Shown here: positions 41,640 through 50,357 of the stretch, piece by piece
Layout of the letters: each line of letters opens with the position of its first letter
How positions within the stretch are numbered: position 1 is the stretch's first letter
NCBI GenBank assembly: GCA_902779575.1
Contig: CACZBW010000004.1
Location: forward strand, 1 to 64,000
Direction: 5' to 3'
DNA: 64,000 nucleotides
Origin: an uncultured Lachnospiraceae bacterium
GTDB lineage: Bacteria > Bacillota > Clostridia > Lachnospirales > Lachnospiraceae
The notes under the pieces: model-generated
What the model was told of the DNA's origin: nothing
The model's input: the letters and a program-made list of their open reading frames with translations, nothing else
Database searches by the model: none
Position numbers and translations under genes: made by a program

Positions 41640-42896
41640 TCATCCCTGCAGTCTGCCGGAAAAAGCGGTACGGACCAGCGAGTGGACATAGGAGGAGAAG
41701 AATTCAGGATCATCGGCAGACTGTCCGCTCCATTCAAACCAGGACAGCCGCTCCCTGTATCCGGTGCGGAAAACGGGCTGATAAAGTTCTGCAGGCTGCG
41801 GCAGGAAAGTGCCCTGCTTTTTTACATAGCAGTTTTCCGCTGACGCTTTTCTGCGGTGTCCGGGATCGACAAAAGATGCGACAGACTTGTGCAGAGCGAC
41901 GTCTTCCTCCGGCAGATAATAATAATTCTTATAGTCCTTAAAGAAATGGCGGAATGTTCCCTTCCGGAGAGGGATCTGAACCTGAACAAGACTGCCTTCC
42001 GCGGAAACGGACCAGATTACGGAAGCTTCTGCCGGAGCTCTTTCTTCCCGGCAGAATGAAGCGGAATCCTTCTGGCAGCCGCCGGCAGCGTTTTCATGGC
42101 TGATCCCGGAAGATTCCGACAGGCTGAGGAAGCGGCTGCGGACAGGGACCGGGACGGGCGCTTCCAGACAGAAGGCTGCGTTCAGAAGAGCTTCTGTCTT
42201 CATTTCCTCCTTCGACTCTGCTGCGGTGACGGGGGCACTGCTGGCCAGCAGGAGCGGGTAAGACAGCAGAGGGGTCAGTTTCAGCATTCCCAGGACATCC
42301 TCATAATTGTGTAAAAGAAGCATGGACAGCCGCTCCCGGTTCCTGTCCGCTTCGGAGCTGTTTTTCCGGCTGTCCCTGTAAGATCGATATACATCGATCA
42401 GTTCTCCACCGGACCAGCGGTCCTGCCTTTCGATCCCGAGGAAGTCTTCCACTGCTTTCTGGTTCAGCTTTTTAAGACCCAGCATATCTTTAAGCGGGCG
42501 GATCTCACGGTACAGGTCCAGAGTCTCCATGCCGTTAAGAGGAGAGGGCATTCCGAGCGCCTCAGCCCGGCCGTTCAGGTAGGGGATATCGAATCGACAG
42601 CCGTTGAACTGGACGAGGGTGCTGTATTCCCCGCACAGACGGCTGAAGAGACTGAGTATTTCACCCTCTTCCGAAGCGGCTTCAGAAAAATACTGACATA
42701 CGGTCCACGGCGCTGCGTCTTTGTTCTCCTCCCCGGCAGAACGGTTTTTGACCGCAGCCCCGATCAGATAAAGATGGGAGCGGACAGGGCTCAAGCCAGT
42801 GCTTTCAATATCAAAAAAGAGCGTTTTTTCCGGATCCAGGCCGTATGCGGTCAGGTAACGCTCATCGCATACGGCATCATACTTTTTTATAATCAT
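41640..42896 (-). CDS. YprB-like RNase H-fold exonuclease
   Basis: 418 residues from ATG 42896; a long reading frame continues upstream but is the antisense of another gene. The DEDD exonuclease domain has FFDIESTGLSP near residue 27 as motif I, FNGCRFDIPYLNGRA as motif II and LLHNYEDVLGML as motif III. The C-terminal 200 residues have no recognised domain. It resembles YprB, an exonuclease domain protein of Bacillus. Its gene is convergent with rpsA and starts close to the divergent nucleotidyltransferase gene. Confidence 0.8.
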   Translation of the reverse strand: MIIKKYDAVCDERYLTAYGLDPEKTLFFDIESTGLSPVRSHLYLIGAAVKNRSAGEENKDAAPWTVCQYFSEAASEEGEILSLFSRLCGEYSTLVQFNGCRFDIPYLNGRAEALGMPSPLNGMETLDLYREIRPLKDMLGLKKLNQKAVEDFLGIERQDRWSGGELIDVYRSYRDSRKNSSEADRNRERLSMLLLHNYEDVLGMLKLTPLLSYPLLLASSAPVTAAESKEEMKTEALLNAAFCLEAPVPVPVRSRFLSLSESSGISHENAAGGCQKDSASFCREERAPAEASVIWSVSAEGSLVQVQIPLRKGTFRHFFKDYKNYYYLPEEDVALHKSVASFVDPGHRRKASAENCYVKKQGTFLPQPAELYQPVFRTGYRERLSWFEWSGQSADDPEFFSSYVHSLVRTAFSGRLQG

Positions 42897-43088
42897 ACCG
42901 GTATCATAGCACAGACAGCGCTTCTTAAGCAAAAGAAAAGAGGGAACTGCTGTTACGGCTCTCCGCGCAGCAGCCCGCATCTGCGCCTTTCGCCTGCATA
43001 TCTGCGCTTTTCGGGGGTATAAAGACAAACAGGCCGGGATATGATATAATAAATCAGTTTGCAGAAGGCAGATCAGGAGGATTGGACA

Positions 43089-44009
43089 ATGATGAAGAAA
43101 CCAGTGCTGGTAATTATGGCCGCGGGAATGGGAAGCAGGTACGGCGGTCTGAAACAGATTGATCCCGTGGACCCGGAAGGGCATATTATTATGGATTTTT
43201 CCATTTATGATGCGCAGAGAGCGGGTTTTGAGGAAGTGGTTTTTGTAATCCGCAGGGAGAATGAGCAGCTTTTCCGCGAGGCGATCGGAGACCGGGTGAG
43301 CCGGAAGATGAAAGTGAAATATGCCTTTCAGGAGCTTTCCGATCTGCCTGAGGGCTTTCAGGTACCGGAAGGGAGAACCAAGCCCTGGGGGACCGGGCAT
43401 GCTGTTCTGAGCGCCGCCGCTGTGACAGACGGTCCTTTTGCCGTGATCAACGCGGATGATTATTACGGGGAACAGGCATTCCGTCTTATCTATGACTATC
43501 TGATGAACATGCAGGAGAAGAACTGGCATGACCGCTATGTGATGGTCGGTTACCTGCTGAAGAATACACTCACGGAGAATGGTTCCGTATCCAGGGGCAT
43601 CTGTACCACCAGCCCGGACGGATACCTGGAGACGATCGTGGAGAGAACCAAAATCATCCGCACGCCGGAAGGAGCAGCCTTCAGCGAAGACGAGGGTGCG
43701 AGCTGGACCGGCGTGGATCCTGATTCCATCGTATCGATGAATGTCTGGGGCTTCCCCGCGGATTTCATGAACGAACTGAAAGAACGTTTTCCGGGTTTCC
43801 TGAAGGAGAATCTGGAAAAGAATCCTCTGAAATGTGAGATTTACCTTCCATTTGTGGTCAATGACCTGATGAAGGAGGGAAAAGCACGGGTTCAGGTGCT
43901 TACAACACCCGATCTCTGGCACGGTATCACTTACCATCAGGATAAAGCTGATTTTGAGCAGGCTGTGCAGGAACTGAAGAATAAAGGCGTCTACCCGCAG
44001 GACTTCTGA
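43089..44009 (+). CDS. Sugar nucleotidyltransferase
   Basis: 306 residues. N-terminal VIMAAGMGSRYGGLKQIDP carries the GxGxRxGxxK nucleotide loop of the NTP-transferase fold. INADDYYG holds the metal Asp, and SIVSMNVWGFP and KCEIYLPFVVNDL are substrate-side motifs. It probably activates a sugar phosphate or a related small molecule, but the substrate is unknown. The start has AGGAGG at 43076-43081, with ATG 43089 chosen over 43059. The downstream hairpin near 44045-44068 is weak. Confidence 0.75.
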   Translation: MMKKPVLVIMAAGMGSRYGGLKQIDPVDPEGHIIMDFSIYDAQRAGFEEVVFVIRRENEQLFREAIGDRVSRKMKVKYAFQELSDLPEGFQVPEGRTKPWGTGHAVLSAAAVTDGPFAVINADDYYGEQAFRLIYDYLMNMQEKNWHDRYVMVGYLLKNTLTENGSVSRGICTTSPDGYLETIVERTKIIRTPEGAAFSEDEGASWTGVDPDSIVSMNVWGFPADFMNELKERFPGFLKENLEKNPLKCEIYLPFVVNDLMKEGKARVQVLTTPDLWHGITYHQDKADFEQAVQELKNKGVYPQDF

Positions 44010-44166
44010 GAAAAGGACGGGATTTGTGCGGAATTCCTGCTTCACAGGCCTGATTTTTATCAGACCTGCTTACTGCGTGTAAAAACGGCGAAGCAAAGCA
44101 GATTATAAATCGGCTGTGTATCGTGACAACTGATTCTGAAATTTTGCAAAATCAGTATGATCAGGA

Positions 44167-44195
44167 TTGACTTTTTATGTTTTCTCATTTATAGT
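44167..44195 (+). promoter_or_regulatory. Strong promoter for the Fur-like gene
   Basis: TTGACT, 17 nt, TATAGT. It gives a leader of about 100 nt. Confidence 0.75.
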
Positions 44196-44201
44196 TATTC
44201 G

Positions 44202-44215
44202 TTAGTATGGACTAA
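44202..44215. promoter_or_regulatory. Inverted repeat after the Fur-like promoter
   Basis: TTAGT, ATGG, ACTAA, starting 7 nt after the -10. At the expected transcription start, so it may be an autoregulatory operator. It is not a canonical Fur box. Confidence 0.35.
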
Positions 44216-44297
44216 TTAAGGAGTAGGATTTATCATCTGAAGATGCCTGCAGAGCAGGAAGCACCCCGCTGTCTCAGACAGGAGCATCCAGGATGCC

Positions 44298-44843
44298 GTG
44301 TACGCGCGCGGTATGGGGGAGATCACAGAAACTGAAAAAGAGATGGAGATGATTGACAGGATGGAGAACGACAGAGCTTATCTTGAAAAGCAGGCTGTGA
44401 TAGACAGATTGAGAGAACAGGGATTCCGGATCACCAGACAGAGGGAGCGGATTCTGGATGTGATTCTGGAAGGAAACTGTACATCAAGCAAGGAGATTTA
44501 CAGTACGGTCAGAAAAGAAGACTCCTCGGTGGGGTTTGCCACGGTATACCGCATGGTCAACCTTCTTGAAGAGATCGGGCTGATCAGCAGGAAAAACATG
44601 TACCGGATTCCGAGACATATCTTTACGAATGACCGTTATTTCTGTACAGTGCAGCTCAGTGACCGGACAGATCTTCATTTTGACGCGGAGGAATGGAGAA
44701 GGATCATACAGAGCGGGCTGAGAACATGCGGCTATCTGAAGGACAGCAGCACCGGGGTGACCGGGATTTCGATCTCGGATGCGGTGATTGCCGGGCGTGC
44801 GGAAGCAGCAGACGCAGAACCGGAAGATTCCGGGATGGAATAG
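44298..44843 (+). CDS. Fur-family repressor lacking the metal-binding motifs
   Basis: 181 residues from GTG 44298 (CAGGAG upstream at 13 nt; ATG 44313 or ATG 44343 are alternatives). The DNA-binding domain is intact: LREQGFRITRQRERILDVI, then SSVGFATVYRMVNLLEEIGLI. The dimer domain lacks the HHHF and CxxC zinc sites of Fur/PerR/Zur and reads YFCTVQLSDRTDLHFDAEEWRR instead, so it probably does not sense metal as classical Fur does. Same promoter and operator upstream. Strong terminator downstream. Ligand unknown. Confidence 0.82.
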   Translation: MYARGMGEITETEKEMEMIDRMENDRAYLEKQAVIDRLREQGFRITRQRERILDVILEGNCTSSKEIYSTVRKEDSSVGFATVYRMVNLLEEIGLISRKNMYRIPRHIFTNDRYFCTVQLSDRTDLHFDAEEWRRIIQSGLRTCGYLKDSSTGVTGISISDAVIAGRAEAADAEPEDSGME

Positions 44844-44860
44844 AATAAAAACGATAATCT

Positions 44861-44896
44861 GCATGCCGGCACGTTTTCGTGCCGGCATGCTTCTTT
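44861..44896. terminator. Strong bidirectional terminator
   Basis: Perfect 13-bp stem GCATGCCGGCACG/CGTGCCGGCATGC, then TTCTTT, between the Fur-like gene and the convergent nnr gene. Confidence 0.8.
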
Positions 44897-44971
44897 CCGG
44901 AACAGATCTTTCGTCTTTCCGGACAGGGCAGGCTGCTGTCTGCGGCAGCCCGGCTGCCTGCCTGTATCCGG

Positions 44972-46462
44972 TCAGCCTTTTTTCTGTCTGAGAGACTGAA
45001 AGACCTGCGGAAGAAAACGGGGAATGTCTCCGGCCAGCATGCTGCAGGTTCCAAGCGAAGCGGCGGCTGCGTCTCCGGCCAGGCCGTGCAGACAGACGCC
45101 CGCCCGGGCGGCATCCAGAGGAGTCAGGCCCTGGGCAAGGAGGCTTCCTATGATTCCGGTCAGCGTATCTCCGGAGCCTCCTGTTGCCATTCCTTCATTT
45201 CCGAAGGTACTGATCATGGTTTCAGACCCGTCCGTGACGACAGTACGGGCCCCTTTCAGGACAACAATGCAGCCGTTTTTACGGCTGTAATTTTCTGCTG
45301 TCGGGATCGGAAAAGCGGCGGCTTCCCCGCCCGGACAAGCGGCGAGTCTTCCCATCTCTCCCGGATGCGGCGTAAAGACAGCCCGGTTTCCGGCAAGCGG
45401 GAGCAGTTCGGGATTCCCGGCAAGAAGGTTCAGCGCATCCGCGTCGACCACCAGAGAGCCGTGCCAGTCGCTGAGAACCTGCCTGAGCAGTTCCAGGCTC
45501 CTGGCCGTTTTTCCAAGCCCCGGCCCAATCGCGACGGCGTCCGCCCAGTCGAGCCAGGGGCGCAGATCGTCATCCCAGGGGACAAACAGGGCTTCCGGCA
45601 GGCTGCTCTGCAGGATAATCCGGTTTTTCTCATGCGAACAGACACAGACCAGGCCGCATCCGGTCCGGCAGGCAGCCTCGCCTGCCATGACTGCGGCTCC
45701 TGCCATGTTGTCAAGGCCGGCTATAAGCAGCAGCTTCCCGTAGGTGCCCTTGTTGGCGTCGGATCTGCGTCTGGGCAGCAGAGAGAGAAGGTCGGATGCC
45801 TCCGGTACACATGCAGGATCCTGGCCTCCGGAAAGACCGATATCGGTAATGCCGACGTCGCGCAGGATCAGTTCCCCGCAGTATTCCGCTCCCGGGTAGA
45901 GAATCTGTCCGATCTTGCGGAAAGCGAATGTTACCGTGCAGTCAGCACGGATGGCGGTCCCGCATACCTGCCCGTCGTCAGCGGAGATACCGGAAGGAAT
46001 ATCGATCGCTATAACCGGGGTATCCATCCGGTTCACTGCCCGGATCAGATCGGCGTAGCGTCCGATGATATCCCTGCTCAGCCCGATTCCGAACAGTGCG
46101 TCCGCTATAAGATCATAGTCCTTGAGCGGTGCGTCATCGGGCAGGACGGTACCTCCGTAGTTTTCGAAGATCGCGCACTCTGTGCGGGTCTGTTCCGTCA
46201 TGGAGGAATGTTTTCCGACAAAAAGAACATCCGCTCTGATTCCTTTCAGAAGCAGCAGCCTGGCAAGCGCGAAGCCGTCGCCTCCGTTGTTGCCGCTTCC
46301 GCACAGGACAAGGACACGGCGGCAGTCCGGATATCTGCTGCTGATAACGTCAGAAACAGCGAGTGCGGCCCGCTCCATGAGAACCAGGGACGGAACCCCC
46401 ATGCGCGCGGTTGTCAGGCGGTCACATGCCTGCATCTGTTCACGGTTCAATACATAATACAT
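44972..46462 (-). CDS. nnr: Bifunctional NAD(P)H-hydrate epimerase/dehydratase
   Basis: 496 residues. The N-terminal YjeF_N epimerase domain holds LVLCGSGNNGGDGFALAR and DALFGIGLSR. The C-terminal kinase-like dehydratase domain holds FTPHPGEMGRLA and the ATP-binding ATGGSGDTLTGIIGSL. It repairs NADHX and NADPHX, which arise when NAD(P)H is hydrated. The gene points away from the tat operon, which begins 308 nt from its start. AGGAGG precedes its start (minus strand). Confidence 0.95.
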   Translation of the reverse strand: MYYVLNREQMQACDRLTTARMGVPSLVLMERAALAVSDVISSRYPDCRRVLVLCGSGNNGGDGFALARLLLLKGIRADVLFVGKHSSMTEQTRTECAIFENYGGTVLPDDAPLKDYDLIADALFGIGLSRDIIGRYADLIRAVNRMDTPVIAIDIPSGISADDGQVCGTAIRADCTVTFAFRKIGQILYPGAEYCGELILRDVGITDIGLSGGQDPACVPEASDLLSLLPRRRSDANKGTYGKLLLIAGLDNMAGAAVMAGEAACRTGCGLVCVCSHEKNRIILQSSLPEALFVPWDDDLRPWLDWADAVAIGPGLGKTARSLELLRQVLSDWHGSLVVDADALNLLAGNPELLPLAGNRAVFTPHPGEMGRLAACPGGEAAAFPIPTAENYSRKNGCIVVLKGARTVVTDGSETMISTFGNEGMATGGSGDTLTGIIGSLLAQGLTPLDAARAGVCLHGLAGDAAAASLGTCSMLAGDIPRFLPQVFQSLRQKKG

Positions 46463-46482
46463 AGTTTGCCACCTCCTGTATC

Positions 46483-46539
46483 AGGAAACGCTGATTCATC
46501 CGGTTTTTAAGTGATCAGAGTCTTCAGCTCAGCGTTTCC
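46483..46539. repeat. MITE-like inverted-repeat element, copy 2
   Basis: AGGAAACGCTGA (46483-46494) is mirrored by TCAGCGTTTCC (46529-46539), spanning 57 nt. The arm is identical to that of the element at 11848, while the interior differs. It lies just upstream of nnr. Confidence 0.5.
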
Positions 46540-46654
46540 GAAGAAAAGAGCTGTTCTGATGAATTTTCCCGGATTCGTCTTTACTGAGATTTTAACACAG
46601 AAACAGAAAGAATGCTTCTGACAGGAGACGGAAAACTCCGGACATTTTCTTACA

Positions 46655-46683
46655 TTGACTGACAGGGAAATGAATGATAACAT
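46655..46683 (+). promoter_or_regulatory. Promoter for the tat operon
   Basis: TTGACT, 17 nt, TAACAT; about 90 nt before the first gene. Confidence 0.55.
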
Positions 46684-46769
46684 AAGAAAAGCTATTCAGC
46701 AGCCGTGTTCCCTGAGCACGGAACAGGCAGGATAAGGCTGCATTAATTCAGGTGAAGGGAGGTCTGCTT

Positions 46770-47126
46770 GTGTTTAATATAGGCGGTACGGAACTTCTCC
46801 TTATTCTTTTTATTGCCTTTGTGGTGGTCGGGCCCAAGGATATGCCGAAGATCGGGCGGGCGCTCGGGAAAGGCGTCCGGATGCTCCGTTCGCTGATCAG
46901 TGAAGTCCGGGAGGAATCCGGCTTCGATGAAGTGGATGAAGCCGTGAAGGATATTCGCCGGGACATCCGGGACATCCGCCGGGAAGTTGATATCCGCCGG
47001 GATATTGACCAGGTCCGGAAAGAAGCTGACCTGAGTAAAGAGGTGAGCAGCCTGCAGAAGGATCTGAAAGAGATCGGCAGGGATGTCAGCCGCGATCTGA
47101 ACATAGAAATGGAGGAGAAAAGATGA
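46770..47126 (+). CDS. tatB: TatB-like twin-arginine translocation protein
   Basis: 118 residues from GTG 46770 (GGAGG at 46758-46762). The N-terminal membrane helix NIGGTELLLILFIAFVVVGPKDMP and amphipathic helix LGKGVRMLRSLISEV are TatA/B features. A long Arg/Glu-rich helix follows with repeats of DIRRDIRDIRREVDIRRD and ends charged. TatA and TatB are hard to tell apart in Gram-positives. The longer cytoplasmic helix suggests the TatB role. Overlaps tatA by four bases. Confidence 0.8.
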   Translation: MFNIGGTELLLILFIAFVVVGPKDMPKIGRALGKGVRMLRSLISEVREESGFDEVDEAVKDIRRDIRDIRREVDIRRDIDQVRKEADLSKEVSSLQKDLKEIGRDVSRDLNIEMEEKR

Positions 47127-47320
47127 GACTTGGTACGACGGAGATTATACTGATTGTGGTTCTTGCACTTGTTATTTTCGGCGGCTCCAGGCTTTCGGGA
47201 GTCGGCAAAGCACTCGGAACAAGTATCCGGGAGTTCAAGCAGGAAGTGAAAGCTGCCGATGACGATGACAAGAAGAAGGAAGAAGAAAAGGCTGAGAATT
47301 CAGACGGTAAGGATGCGTGA
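47123..47320 (+). CDS. tatA: TatA protein
   Basis: 65 residues, the TatA length. Membrane helix EIILIVVLALVIFGGSRL followed by the amphipathic GVGKALGTSIREFKQEV, with an acidic tail. It pore-forms in the Tat translocase with TatC. Starts inside the end of the TatB-like gene (ATGA) and its stop meets the tatC start. Confidence 0.9.
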   Translation: MRLGTTEIILIVVLALVIFGGSRLSGVGKALGTSIREFKQEVKAADDDDKKKEEEKAENSDGKDA

Positions 47321-48093
47321 TGGCAAAAAAAAAGGAGCCCGCAGGACCGGCGGACAGAGAGATAGATGAGGAGAAGCAGCCGCTGCTTGCGCATCTGCTT
47401 GCCATGCGGAATATGATCCTGTATTCCGCGATCGCGATCCTGATCGGTTTTGTAGTCTGCATGTATTTTGCCGCGGACCCGCTGCTTGCTTTTATCACAC
47501 AGCCGATCACAGGCCGCGGTGTGCAGGTCATTTATACGACTGTCAGCGAAGCGCTGGTGACCAAGCTGAAGGTTTCGCTGCTTGCCGGAGTTGTTGTGGC
47601 GAGTCCGTATGTGATGTATCAGATCTGGGCATTTGTAAAGCCGGCTCTGTACGAGAATGAGATCAGGGCATTCCGCCCGCTTTTCTTCATTGCCCTGTTT
47701 CTGTTTGTGCTGGGAATTTTTTTCAGCTATTATTGCGTATACGGTCTTGCCATAGACTTTTTTCTTGTCGCGGGGGAAGATCTTGCCGTGCCGATGCTTT
47801 CGATCGATCGTTATGTGAGTTTTCTCGTAGGATTTCTCTTTCCTTTCGGGGTGGTCTGTGAGATGCCCGTTGTGATCTACATGGCGGCAAAGAAGGGACT
47901 GGTCGGTTACAGAACGCTGGCAAAGAACCGCAAATATGTCCTGTTCGGCATTTTTGTTCTTGCGGCAATTCTGACGCCGCCTGACGTTGTATCCCAGGTG
48001 ATGCTGGGACTGCCAATGTATGTGCTGTATGAAGTCAGCGTCCAGATATCGCGCTTTGTGGGCAGAAAATCGGAAGAAGACGCTGAGGCGTAA
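47320..48093 (+). CDS. tatC: Sec-independent translocase subunit TatC
   Basis: 257 residues from ATG 47320 (GTG 47317 immediately before it is an alternative). It starts with a highly charged N-terminus, then LLAHLLAMRNMILYS and six membrane helices; the conserved region has FVKPALYENEIR and ILTPPDVVSQVMLGLPMYVLYE, all TatC features. TatC reads the twin-arginine signal of folded proteins for export. AAGGA is the ribosome site. A tryptophan-repeat solute-binding protein follows 35 nt later. Confidence 0.96.
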   Translation: MAKKKEPAGPADREIDEEKQPLLAHLLAMRNMILYSAIAILIGFVVCMYFAADPLLAFITQPITGRGVQVIYTTVSEALVTKLKVSLLAGVVVASPYVMYQIWAFVKPALYENEIRAFRPLFFIALFLFVLGIFFSYYCVYGLAIDFFLVAGEDLAVPMLSIDRYVSFLVGFLFPFGVVCEMPVVIYMAAKKGLVGYRTLAKNRKYVLFGIFVLAAILTPPDVVSQVMLGLPMYVLYEVSVQISRFVGRKSEEDAEA

Positions 48094-48128
48094 GACGGGA
48101 AATACTGGTGAAATTGAGGATTATTGCA

Positions 48129-49610
48129 GTGAGAAGAAAAAGAACCGGGATCCGGTGTCGTGTAAAGTCCGCTGGCAGAAAGCCGGCGCGGCTTTGTTTT
48201 CGTCAGCCGGCACCGGTTTTTTCGTTTTTCCTGGCAGCTGCTGTACTGGCGGGCATGTCTTCACATGCCGCCTTTTCTGCGTTGGGAAATGAAGATGTAC
48301 CTGAGATGAGCCGCGGCACTCAGATAATGGACCGGCTTTCTGCAGAAGGCGGACTGATGCAGGACGGAAGAGTATGGGCCGGACTGGAAGCAGGAGAGAC
48401 GGAAGCGGAGACGGGAATTCCCGGACAGGAAGAAGAACCGTCCGAAGATAAGGCGGATCAGCCAGGATGGGAGGCATGGCAGCCTGTCTGGGAGGCATGG
48501 CAGCCCGGACGTGAGGCGTGGCAGCCCGGACAGGAGACAGAACAGCCGGAACGCGAAACACGGCAGTCCGGGCAGGAAACAGTTCAGCCGTATGAAGGTC
48601 CGGGCCTGTCTGATCAGACAGATCCCGGGATTGATGTAGGCGATGAACTCTTCATGCTTCTGCCGGATGAGATGGAGCCGGACACAGAGGAGGAAGAAAA
48701 ATGGGGACCCGAAGATGACGGCTGTCTGACAATCGGGATCGGGGGCAGTCAATATCCCTTTGCCTGGATCCCGGAAGATGCGGTCTATCCCGATTATACG
48801 GAATATTCCGGGATCGATCTGGACGCTGCGGTCCAGATCGCCGCAGACCTGGACATGATTCTGCAGTTCCGGGCCTATTCTTCTGAGAGAGAGGCGATGG
48901 AGGCTCTGCTTGCCGGGGAGGTTGACGCCGTGATGGGCGGTATCCTTCTGGAACGCTATGAAAATCCCCGTCTGCTCAGCGGCCTCGTTAAGCAGGGGAG
49001 CTGGGGGACAGATACAGATGGAATCGCATTTACAGAGCCGTATCTCAGCTACCAGGCTGTGGTGCTCGCAAGGCAGGACGAGCCTTCCGTTACCATGCCA
49101 TATCCTTTTGCGCTGCAGGGGAAAAAAGCAGGCGTGCTCTCCCTGTGCGGGGAGGATGTCTGGATGTCTCACTATGACCTGCCCGGAACAGAGATTACGG
49201 TTTACAGCTCGGACTGGGATGCCCTGCATGATCTCAGATACGGGCTGATCGACTGTATCATTACCGGACGGAGAATGGCTTCGAACCTGATCCGCCTTCA
49301 GGGCGGGGGATCGGTTCAGACCGGCAGCAGGGCCATCTTCCTTTTTGAAGATCATTACGCGGCGGCTGTCCGTTCCGAAGACGAGTCACTGCGGAAAAAA
49401 CTGAGCGGCGCCATGGAAAGCCTGCGCCTGAAGCGCAGGGGCGCGGGGATTATTACGGAGGAGATCCTTCGCAGGCATGCGGATCCGAATGATCTGCCCC
49501 GTTATCCGGCTTATCGTTATGTCTCTCCTGCTGTGCGCAGATACAGACTGAGAAAGCTTGTCCGGACTTTTTCACGGAAAGCCCGCAATCTTCTCGCAGA
49601 CGGATATTAA
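48129..49610 (+). CDS. Extracytoplasmic solute-binding protein with a tryptophan-repeat region
   Basis: 493 residues from GTG 48129 (TGAGGA, 8-nt spacing); GTG 48108 is an alternative. A long basic N-region precedes a hydrophobic helix (FFLAAAVLAGMSSHAAFS), a cleavable signal or anchor. Residues about 100-155 hold repeats of EAWQPG/EAWQP, then a Glu/Gln-rich segment. From about residue 195 a type-3 solute-binding domain follows (LTIGIGGSQYPFAWI, then LLAGEVDAVMGGILLERYE, then AGVLSLCGEDVWM), as in amino-acid-binding proteins and sensor domains. It has no adjacent permease, and its RRKRTG is not a classic twin-arginine motif. Confidence 0.6.
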   Translation: MRRKRTGIRCRVKSAGRKPARLCFRQPAPVFSFFLAAAVLAGMSSHAAFSALGNEDVPEMSRGTQIMDRLSAEGGLMQDGRVWAGLEAGETEAETGIPGQEEEPSEDKADQPGWEAWQPVWEAWQPGREAWQPGQETEQPERETRQSGQETVQPYEGPGLSDQTDPGIDVGDELFMLLPDEMEPDTEEEEKWGPEDDGCLTIGIGGSQYPFAWIPEDAVYPDYTEYSGIDLDAAVQIAADLDMILQFRAYSSEREAMEALLAGEVDAVMGGILLERYENPRLLSGLVKQGSWGTDTDGIAFTEPYLSYQAVVLARQDEPSVTMPYPFALQGKKAGVLSLCGEDVWMSHYDLPGTEITVYSSDWDALHDLRYGLIDCIITGRRMASNLIRLQGGGSVQTGSRAIFLFEDHYAAAVRSEDESLRKKLSGAMESLRLKRRGAGIITEEILRRHADPNDLPRYPAYRYVSPAVRRYRLRKLVRTFSRKARNLLADGY

Positions 49611-49734
49611 GGTACACAGATCATATAAGTGTTTCCTGCCTGCAGCCTGTCCGTAACCGGCCGGATGGCAGTGCAGTGTCCTTTCATGCAAAGACAGGCC
49701 TCAGACGGATCAATTACGGAACAGAAAAAAGTAC

Positions 49735-49763
49735 TTGACAAATAGATTGAGCCATAGTAAATT
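49735..49763 (+). promoter_or_regulatory. Promoter for the glutathione peroxidase gene
   Basis: TTGACA, 17 nt, TAAATT, about 50 nt before the start codon. Confidence 0.7.
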
Positions 49764-49775
49764 GGATACAACTTA
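49758..49775. promoter_or_regulatory. Imperfect palindrome over the gpx -10
   Basis: TAAATTGGA and TACAACTTA pair in 7 of 9 positions. They cover the -10, as OhrR/MarR-type repressor sites often do. A peroxide-responsive regulator is a guess from position. Confidence 0.3.
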
Positions 49776-49811
49776 AATGAATGCTGATGAGCGGATGCAA
49801 GGAGGTTTATT

Positions 49812-50357
49812 ATGGCATCGATCTATGATTACAGTGTACCGGCAACGGATGGAACGGAAGTGAAGCTTGCGGATTATAAAGGAAAAGTGATGGTGATCGT
49901 GAATACCGCGACCGGATGCGGCTTTACACCTCACTATGAGCCGCTTGAGAAGATGTATGAGAATTACCATGAACAGGGACTGGAGATTATCGACGTGCCC
50001 TGCAACCAGTTTGCCGGACAGACGCCCGGAACCGATGAAGAGATTCATGAGTTCTGCACGCTGAAGTACAATACACAGTTCCCGCAGATGAAGAAGTCGG
50101 ATGTGAATGGCGAGAACGAGCTTCCCCTCTACACTTACCTGAAGAGCCAGAAGGGCTTTGAAGGTTTCGGCAAAGGACCCAAAGCGCTTATGATGTCCGG
50201 GCTTCTGAAGACGATCGACAAAGATTATAAGAATAATCCGAACATTAAATGGAATTCCACAAAGTTCGTCGTCGACCGCGAGGGAAATGTAGTGGCGCGT
50301 TTTGAGCCGACCGCGGATATGAAGAATCTGGAGGAGTGTGTAAAGTCTCTTCTCTGA
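49812..50357 (+). CDS. Glutathione peroxidase family peroxidase (Cys type)
   Basis: 181 residues. The redox Cys is in NTATGCGFTPHY (about residue 36), replacing the selenocysteine of animal enzymes. The Gln and Trp partners occur in PCNQFAGQTPG and IKWNSTKFVVDREGN. Bacterial Cys forms usually act as thioredoxin-dependent peroxidases. It probably reduces hydroperoxides in the cytoplasm. Not part of an operon. AAGGAGG is at 49799-49805. Gram-positive annotation often names it BsaA. Confidence 0.9.
   Translation: MASIYDYSVPATDGTEVKLADYKGKVMVIVNTATGCGFTPHYEPLEKMYENYHEQGLEIIDVPCNQFAGQTPGTDEEIHEFCTLKYNTQFPQMKKSDVNGENELPLYTYLKSQKGFEGFGKGPKALMMSGLLKTIDKDYKNNPNIKWNSTKFVVDREGNVVARFEPTADMKNLEECVKSLL

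Larger units (their letters stand above)
46463..46769. other. Divergent region between nnr and the tat operon
   Basis: 307 nt, AT-rich on the right side. It contains the second MITE-like repeat and a promoter for tat (separate entries). No gene is seen. Confidence 0.6.

Noticed and set aside
42897..44045. 383-codon upstream extension of the YprB-like gene
   Set aside because: It is antisense to the nucleotidyltransferase gene and lacks protein-like features.
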